NCBI GenBank assembly: GCA_028290345.1 | Contig: JAQGKB010000162.1 | Location: 1 to 6,509, forward strand | Source of the DNA: Hyphomicrobiales bacterium | Lineage (GTDB): Bacteria; Pseudomonadota; Alphaproteobacteria; Rhizobiales; Devosiaceae | Reading direction: 5' to 3' | DNA length: 6,509 bases | Notes under the pieces: generated by a model | What the model saw: the letters and a program-made list of their open reading frames with translations, nothing else | Told to the model about the DNA's origin: nothing | Databases searched by the model: none | In this document: positions 1 to 3,865 of the stretch, in pieces | Layout of the letters: the number at the start of each line of letters is the position of its first letter | Numbering within the stretch: position 1 is the stretch's first letter | Translations under genes and position numbers: made by a program

Positions 1-20
1 CGGCGATGCGCCCAGGGATC

Positions 21-160
21 CCTTCTCCCCTTGTGGGAGAAGGTGGCGCGCAGCGCCGGATGAGGGGTCCTCTTACTGAGTCAGCGACCCCTCACCCGCC
101 CGGAGCCTGCACTCGGGCGCTACGCGACCCGGGTGGGCACCCTCTCCCACAAGGGGAGAG
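21..160. repeat. Long imperfect inverted repeat made of nested hairpins (extragenic palindrome)
   Basis: Seen directly: the left arm holds the hairpin ccttctccc-cttgt-gggagaagg (21-43), followed by ggcgc-gca-gcgcc (45-57). The centre pairs tgaggggtc (61-69) with gacccctca (86-94) perfectly. The right arm holds ctctccc-acaag-gggagag (142-160). The block caccctctcccacaagggga on the right is nearly the reverse complement of the left hairpin, and cgggcgctacgcg on the right mirrors the left gcgc stem. The right arm carries about 11 extra bases (acccgggtggg) between these blocks. From memory, closely similar 'ctccccttgtgggagaaggtggcgcg...ggatgagggg' palindromes are scattered through Hyphomicrobiales intergenic DNA; I could not search for this. 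It lies downstream of the minus-strand hydroxylase gene and could form RNA structure at its 3' end. No coding is visible in 1-221. Confidence 0.75.
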
Positions 161-221
161 CGAAAGGCGGAGCCAACGTCGTTGGCCTGCGCAGCCAGCC
201 TCTAGGCACGAAGTCCCCGCC

Positions 222-1439
222 CTACAGCGGATGCCCGCTCAACAGCTTCGGCCCGCCCGCATCCAACCCAGCCGCCCGGGCGATCAGGCCGGATTTGATC
301 GGTGGCAATCGGTCGACGATGCCGAGGCCGAAATCGCGCACTGCCCGGACCGGGGCGATGTCGTTGGAGAACAGCCGGTTGAGCCCGTCGGTCATGGCCG
401 CCATCAGCGTGGTATCGAGCCGGCGCCAGCGCTGGTAGCGCTCCAGCACCTCGCCGCCGCCGTGATCGAGCCCGAGCCGCATCGCCTCGATCACCACCTC
501 GGCCAGCGCCGCCACGTCCTTGAGCCCCAGATTGAGGCCCTGTCCGGCGATGGGATGCACCACATGCGCGGCGTCCCCGATCAGCGCCAGGCGCGGCGCG
601 ACGAAGGCGCGGGCGATCTGCAGCCGCAGCGGAAACGACTGCACCCGGCCTTCCAGCGTCACCGCCCCCAGGCTTGACCCCATCACGCCTTCGATGATCT
701 CGGCCAGCGCCTCGGACGGCAGCTCCTTGTAGCGCTCTGCCGTTTCCGGCGATTCTGTCCACACCAGCGATGAGCGGTTCCCCTGCAGCGGCAGGCTGGC
801 GAACGGGCCGGCCGGCCGGAAATGCTCGTAGGCGGTGCCGTCATGCGGCAGCGCATGCCCGATCGTGGTCACGATGCCGGACTGCTTGTAGTCATGCGCC
901 ACCACCTTCATGCCAGCCATGTCTCGCAGCGCGGAATTCTGCCCGTCGGCGGCGACCACCAGCGGCGCGGTGAGAGTGCGACCGTCCGCCAGCGTCAACC
1001 GGCCGGCATTCGCTTCCGCTGTAAAGCCGGAAATTTCGGCCGGCGCGATCAGATCGACTTTCCCATCGAGCGCCGCGAGCAGCGCTGCAACGGTCGCTGT
1101 GTTGGGTACCATGTGGGCGAACGGTTCGCCCGGGCGCACCTCGCCCTCAAAGCTCAGGAACAGCGGCCGGGCCAAGTCCCCGCGCCCCGAATCAGTGATT
1201 TTCATTTTCAGGATCGGCGTCGCGTCCGGCGCCAGCATTTCCCAGACGCCTAGCGTCTCGAAGAGGCGGCGCACCCCGGCCGCCAGGGCCGAGGCCCGGC
1301 CATCCACCGGAACCACGAAAGCGCGCCGGTCCACGATCCCGATTTTCGCGCCGCCCATGAAACGGGTCAGCGCCAGCGCAAGGGTCAACCCCACCGGTCC
1401 GCCGCCGACGATCAGTACGTCATAGTGTGTGTTGCTCAT
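222..1439 (-). CDS. UbiH/UbiF/COQ6-family FAD-dependent hydroxylase of ubiquinone biosynthesis
   Basis: The 405-residue product is a group A flavoprotein monooxygenase, the usual family length, expected to hydroxylate the aromatic ring of a ubiquinone precursor using FAD, NAD(P)H and O2 at the inner membrane. The N-terminal Rossmann motif VLIVGGGPVGLTLA (about residues 8-21) binds the ADP part of FAD. DGRASAL (46-52) is the conserved segment after the first fold. VVAADGQNSALR (161-172) carries the DG motif. LALIGDAAHVVHPIAGQGLNLGLKD (284-308) is the GD motif and the UbiH/COQ6 signature. The start is set at MSNTHYD, just before the Rossmann strand; an upstream ATG at 1484 would add 15 residues unlike the family. 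No strong ribosome site is visible. The gene is divergent from glnK. Ring position (UbiH, UbiF, UbiI or the alphaproteobacterial UbiL type) cannot be read from the sequence, so no symbol is given. Confidence 0.9.
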   Translation of the reverse strand: MSNTHYDVLIVGGGPVGLTLALALTRFMGGAKIGIVDRRAFVVPVDGRASALAAGVRRLFETLGVWEMLAPDATPILKMKITDSGRGDLARPLFLSFEGEVRPGEPFAHMVPNTATVAALLAALDGKVDLIAPAEISGFTAEANAGRLTLADGRTLTAPLVVAADGQNSALRDMAGMKVVAHDYKQSGIVTTIGHALPHDGTAYEHFRPAGPFASLPLQGNRSSLVWTESPETAERYKELPSEALAEIIEGVMGSSLGAVTLEGRVQSFPLRLQIARAFVAPRLALIGDAAHVVHPIAGQGLNLGLKDVAALAEVVIEAMRLGLDHGGGEVLERYQRWRRLDTTLMAAMTDGLNRLFSNDIAPVRAVRDFGLGIVDRLPPIKSGLIARAAGLDAGGPKLLSGHPL

Positions 1440-1487
1440 GGCCCAATGTTCATCGTCTGTGCAGCCTGCGCAAGCGCCAAGCACCCC

Positions 1488-1504
1488 TGCCGTTTATTGC
1501 GGCA
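1488..1504. promoter_or_regulatory. Candidate NtrC-binding dyad, distal
   Basis: TGCCG-N7-CGGCA is a 17-bp inverted repeat that has the TGC-N11-GCA spacing of the NtrC enhancer consensus (TGCACC-N5-GGTGCA). Inner positions match poorly, with about 7 of 12 consensus bases. Its centre lies 30 bp upstream of the centre of the next dyad, close to three helical turns, and about 160 bp before the start of transcription predicted from the sigma-54-like element. Assignment to NtrC is inference from spacing and from the glnK-amtB context. Confidence 0.4.
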
Positions 1505-1517
1505 AAATCGCCAATTT

Positions 1518-1534
1518 TGCATAAATGTTGGGCA
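1518..1534. promoter_or_regulatory. Candidate NtrC-binding dyad, proximal
   Basis: TGCATAAATGTTGGGCA again shows TGC-N11-GCA and matches about 8 of 12 consensus NtrC bases, with an AT-rich centre as is common in such sites. It is centred near -131 relative to the predicted sigma-54 start site, a normal enhancer distance. It sits in the divergent hydroxylase/glnK region, so it could also affect the minus-strand gene. Confidence 0.45.
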
Positions 1535-1629
1535 CATATGGCCAGGTCGATACAGGCGCTACACCGTCCAAATCCCGACTTTGTGGCATTTGTTTAACAG
1601 AATCATAAGTTTGCAGGAAAGCAGCCGAT

Positions 1630-1646
1630 TTGGCACGCTGTTTGAG
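1630..1646 (+). promoter_or_regulatory. Sigma-54-like -24/-12 promoter of glnK-amtB
   Basis: TTGGCACGCTGTTTGAG matches the sigma-54 consensus TTGGCACG-N4-TTGC(A/T) in full at the -24 block. It has the invariant GG at 1632-1633 and the correct 10-bp gap to the -12 dinucleotide, which reads GA (1644-1645) instead of GC. Transcription would start near 1656, leaving a leader of about 36 nt before the glnK ATG. RpoN/NtrC control of glnK-amtB is well established in proteobacteria, which supports the call. The A at the usually invariant C of the -12 box is the main reservation. Confidence 0.6.
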
Positions 1647-1692
1647 TCAGTTAAGGCATCGGCGACAGTCCAAGTTATTGAAAGGGGCACCC

Positions 1693-2031
1693 ATGAAACT
1701 GGTGGTAGCTATTATCAAACCATCGCGGCTCGAAGAGGTTCGTCAGGCGCTCAACTCACTCGATGTCCATGGCATGACGGTGACCGAGGTCAAGGGCTAC
1801 GGCCGTCAGAAGGGTCACTCGGAAATCTACCGCGGCACGGAGTATGCGGTGCATTTCCTCCCCAAACTCAAGATCGAGATCGCCGTCGACGACAACCAGT
1901 CGGACGCGGTCGTCACCGCCATCCGCGAATCGGCCCAGACAGGCCGCATCGGCGACGGCAAGATTTTCGTATTCGATCTCGAACACGTCGTCCGCATCCG
2001 CACCGGCGAAACCGGCGCGGCGGCGCTCTGA
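1693..2031 (+). CDS. glnK: PII nitrogen regulatory protein GlnK
   Basis: A complete 112-residue PII protein, the standard family length. PII trimers sense 2-oxoglutarate and ATP/ADP, are normally uridylylated by GlnD, and when unmodified dock on AmtB to block its pores. Visible features are the N-terminal strand MKLVVAIIKP, the T-loop GYGRQKGHSEIYRGTEY (about 35-51) with the modification site Tyr51 and the ligand residue Gln39, and the C-terminal PII signature TGRIGDGKIFVFDLEHVVRIRTGE (83-106) with Lys90, Arg101 and Arg103 at nucleotide-binding positions. The ATG at 1693 is preceded by AAAGGGG (1681-1687), a fair ribosome site. The gene is 31 bp upstream of amtB on the same strand, which is why GlnK is preferred over its paralogue GlnB. 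A sigma-54-like promoter and NtrC-like sites lie upstream. Confidence 0.96.
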   Translation: MKLVVAIIKPSRLEEVRQALNSLDVHGMTVTEVKGYGRQKGHSEIYRGTEYAVHFLPKLKIEIAVDDNQSDAVVTAIRESAQTGRIGDGKIFVFDLEHVVRIRTGETGAAAL

Positions 2032-2062
2032 TGCCGCTTTCCCCATATCCGGAGACTCAACA

Positions 2063-3448
2063 ATGACAGTGAATAAGACGTCGACATTTCTGGGGACTGC
2101 GGCGCTCGCATCCCTGCTGGCAGCGCTTCCCGCGCTCGCCCAGGCGACCGCGGCAGCAACCGCGGCGGCTGCGCCGGCCGCCACTCCGGCGCTGACGGTG
2201 AACAAGGGCGATACGGCCTGGATGCTGGTGTCGACCATCCTCGTTATCCTGATGACCATCCCGGGCCTGGCCCTGTTCTATGGTGGCCTCGTCCGCTCCA
2301 AGAACATGCTGTCCGTGCTGATGCAGGTTTTCGCCGGCTTCTGCATGATCGCGCTGCTCTGGGTGGCCTATGGCTATTCGCTGGCATTCGGCGGCCCGAC
2401 CGACGGCTCGGGCATTTCGGCCTTCATCGGCGATTTCTCGAAGCTGTTCCTCAACGGCGTGACGCCGGATTCGATCTCTGCAACTTTCAGCAAGGGCGTC
2501 GGCATTCCGGAACTGACCTTCGTCATCTTCCAGCTCACCTTCGGCGCCATCACTCCCGCGCTGATCATCGGTGCGGTGGCTGAACGCATGAAGTTCGGCG
2601 CGGTGATGCTGTTCCTCGCCATCTGGTTCACCTTCTCCTACCTGCCGATCGCGCACATGGTCTGGGCCTCGGGCGGGTTCCTGTTCTCCAAGGGCGCCCT
2701 CGACTTCGCCGGCGGCACCGTGGTGCACATCAACGCCGGTGTGGCGGGTCTCGTCGCTGCCATCGTGCTGGGGCCGCGCGTCGGCTTCCTCAAGGAACCG
2801 ATGGCGCCGCACAACCTGACCTTCACCATGATCGGCGCCTGCCTGCTCTGGGTCGGCTGGTTCGGCTTCAATGCCGGTTCCAACCTCGAAGCCAACGGAC
2901 TGACGGCGCAGGCGCTGCTCAATACCATCACCGCTACGGCGGCGGCGGCTCTCGCCTGGGCCACCGCTGAAAAGTTCATCCGCGGCCACGCCAGCGCTCT
3001 CGGCGCCGCTTCGGGTGCCGTTGCGGGGCTCGTCGCCATCACGCCGGCAGCCGGCTACGCCGGTAATCTCGGCGCCATCGTTCTGGGCGCCGTTGCCGGG
3101 CTGGTCTGCCTCTGGGCCGTGGTCACCCTGAAGCCGCGCTTCAAGTACGACGACAGCCTGGACGTGTTCGGCGTGCACGGTATTGGCGGCATGGTCGGCG
3201 CCCTCGGCACCGCCATCGTCGCGGCCCCCAGCCTTGGCGGCTTCGGTCCCCTGACCGACGGCGCCTACTCGATCGGCAGCCATTTCGTGACCCAGCTGAC
3301 CGCCGTCGTGATCGCGGTGGTGTGGTCCGCCGTGGTGGCCTTCGTGGCACTGATGATCGTTAAGGCCGTGATGGGCCTGCGCGTCACCGAATCGGCCGAG
3401 AACGACGGTCTCGACCTCTCGACCCACGGCGAACGCGCCTACAACTAA
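2063..3448 (+). CDS. amtB: Ammonium transporter AmtB
   Basis: A 461-residue Amt/Mep/Rh channel for ammonium uptake, expected as an inner-membrane trimer gated by GlnK. Residues 1-26 form a signal peptide ending ALPALA, followed by an Ala/Pro-rich linker (28-45) and eleven expected membrane helices from about residue 52. Key residues aligned by eye with E. coli AmtB are all present: the gate phenylalanines F160 and F269, W201 and S273 of the outer ammonium site, D214, and the twin pore histidines H222 and H372. The family motif DFAGGTVVHINAG is at 214-226. The C-terminal tail ending GLDLSTHGERAYN is the conserved cytoplasmic region that contacts GlnK. The ATG at 2063 has GGAG eight bases upstream (2051-2054). 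It is cotranscribed with glnK and nothing looks truncated. Confidence 0.97.
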   Translation: MTVNKTSTFLGTAALASLLAALPALAQATAAATAAAAPAATPALTVNKGDTAWMLVSTILVILMTIPGLALFYGGLVRSKNMLSVLMQVFAGFCMIALLWVAYGYSLAFGGPTDGSGISAFIGDFSKLFLNGVTPDSISATFSKGVGIPELTFVIFQLTFGAITPALIIGAVAERMKFGAVMLFLAIWFTFSYLPIAHMVWASGGFLFSKGALDFAGGTVVHINAGVAGLVAAIVLGPRVGFLKEPMAPHNLTFTMIGACLLWVGWFGFNAGSNLEANGLTAQALLNTITATAAAALAWATAEKFIRGHASALGAASGAVAGLVAITPAAGYAGNLGAIVLGAVAGLVCLWAVVTLKPRFKYDDSLDVFGVHGIGGMVGALGTAIVAAPSLGGFGPLTDGAYSIGSHFVTQLTAVVIAVVWSAVVAFVALMIVKAVMGLRVTESAENDGLDLSTHGERAYN

Positions 3449-3454
3449 CCCGAC

Positions 3455-3494
3455 GACACGGGGCGGCGTTTCTCCTCCCTGCTAGCCCCGTGTC
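3455..3494 (+). ncRNA. 3'-UTR hairpin with anti-Shine-Dalgarno loop (cuckoo-like sRNA candidate)
   Basis: A perfect 10-bp stem, gacacggggc (3455-3464) with gccccgtgtc (3485-3494), begins six bases after the amtB stop codon. It exposes a 20-nt loop containing CTCCTCCC (3472-3479), complementary to Shine-Dalgarno sequences. Hairpins with CUCCUCCC loops are the hallmark of the alphaproteobacterial 'cuckoo' small RNAs (the alpha-r14 family of rhizobia) and of the CcsR RNAs of Rhodobacter; assignment here rests on that motif alone. No T-run follows, so this is not a terminator by itself. No separate promoter is evident, so the RNA would come from the amtB transcript or from a promoter within amtB. 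It may continue to the terminator at 3680. Confidence 0.4.
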
Positions 3495-3502
3495 AGGGCA
3501 AC

Positions 3503-3532
3503 TGGACGGCTTGGTTGCGGCCAAGCCGTCCA
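3503..3532 (+). terminator. Perfect 12-bp hairpin downstream of amtB
   Basis: tggacggcttgg (3503-3514) and ccaagccgtcca (3521-3532) pair perfectly around a 6-nt loop, ttgcgg. Only tcttcccc follows, so the T-tract is weak. It could act as a poor intrinsic terminator, a 3'-end stabilising hairpin, or a second stem of the RNA that begins at 3455, from which it is separated by eight bases. Confidence 0.5.
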
Positions 3533-3540
3533 TCTTCCCC

Positions 3541-3648
3541 ACCCGACCAGGTTGGTCGCGGCGTGCAGCTCGTGCTCCTCTTGGCCCGCCACAGAGGCTT
3601 CCCACTCGCAAACCGCACGGGCTGCACACCCGGGCCAACACAATTTTG
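3541..3648 (+). other. Non-coding stretch with several complementary segments
   Basis: No convincing gene is visible here. A small open frame starts at 3490 (72 codons) but runs through the hairpins and the terminator and has no ribosome site, so I reject it. Complementary pairs are cgacca/tggtcg (3544-3549 with 3553-3558), gtgcagc/gctgcac (3563-3569 with 3621-3627) and ttggcccg/cgggccaa (3581-3588 with 3631-3638). The last two interlock, as in a pseudoknot, so both could form only in that topology. CTCCTC (3575-3580) would lie in the loop of the first long pair. This may be part of a structured RNA that ends at the terminator at 3649-3680. Confidence 0.35.
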
Positions 3649-3680
3649 AACCCGCGCCGGGAGGCGCGGGTTTTTGATTT
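3649..3680 (+). terminator. Intrinsic (Rho-independent) terminator
   Basis: aacccgcgcc (3649-3658), loop ggga, ggcgcgggtt (3663-3672) form a perfect 10-bp GC-rich stem running into TTTTTGATTT (3671-3680). This is the clearest terminator in the window. It lies 200 bp after amtB, so it ends either read-through glnK-amtB transcripts or a separate small RNA, and it isolates ftsK from the operon. Confidence 0.88.
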
Positions 3681-3716
3681 GGGGTTCGCGATGGCAGTAC
3701 TTCTGTAACTGAAACC

Positions 3717-3745
3717 GTCATCACCCGGTTTATCCGGGCGACGAA
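3717..3745. repeat. REP-like palindrome upstream of ftsK
   Basis: cccgg-tttat-ccggg (3724-3738) forms the core. The arms extend through ca/tc and tc/ga matches to 3718-3744, with two A-C mismatches. On the minus strand those mismatches become G-U pairs, giving an 11-bp stem. The form GTCATCACCCGG...CCGGG resembles short extragenic palindromes I recall from alphaproteobacteria. Repeat status cannot be shown from one copy. Confidence 0.4.
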
Positions 3746-3776
3746 CGGGCTCCGCATCCGCCCCACCCCGCGTTGG

Positions 3777-3791
3777 TTAGCGTGAGATTAA
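3777..3791. promoter_or_regulatory. CtrA-like binding site upstream of ftsK
   Basis: TTAG-CGTGAGA-TTAA followed by CC differs by one base from the CtrA consensus TTAA-N7-TTAA and ends in the common TTAACC half-site. It is nested in the inverted repeat tggtta...taacca (3774-3794). It lies 75-89 bp before the chosen ftsK ATG, a promoter-like distance. CtrA controls many cell-cycle and division genes in alphaproteobacteria; its control of this gene is inference. No clear -10 box was identified. Confidence 0.42.
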
Positions 3792-3865
3792 CCACGGCAT
3801 CATACCATCCGCCATTCCTGGGCGACAAACGCCCGCTTGCTCAGAACTTGAGAGACGCCCGGACA

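Noticed and set aside
172..186. Palindrome gccaacg-t-cgttggc as terminator of the hydroxylase gene
   Set aside because: On the minus strand it is followed by tccgcctttcg, with no real T-tract. A short, weak stem of this kind is not convincing.
6..677. A 223-codon open frame on the plus strand
   Set aside because: It runs through the palindromic repeat and antisense to the 3' end of the hydroxylase gene, and its Arg/Pro/Gln-rich composition is non-coding in style.
1440..1484. Longer hydroxylase start at 1484
   Set aside because: The 15 added residues precede the normal MSNTHYDVLIVGGG start of this family and would extend into the regulatory region.
1581..1609. A sigma-70-like pair ttgtgg-N17-cataag upstream of glnK
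   Set aside because: The matches (about 3/6 and 4/6) are no better than expected by chance in this AT-richer stretch, and the sigma-54 element downstream fits better.
1600..2058. GANTC (CcrM) sites at 1600-1604, 1644-1648 and 2054-2058
   Set aside because: The count is near chance for this length. Only the one overlapping the -12 box is mentioned as a possible detail.
2057..3427. A 456-codon open frame on the minus strand
   Set aside because: It lies fully antisense to amtB, whose product is clearly recognisable. The translated product is His/Gly/Asp-rich, as expected for the complement of a GC-rich membrane-protein gene.
3773..3865. N-terminal extension of FtsK from a TTG start
   Set aside because: There is no ribosome site, the extension is unlike the start of the family, and it overlaps the CtrA-like element. 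An ATG is available at 3866.
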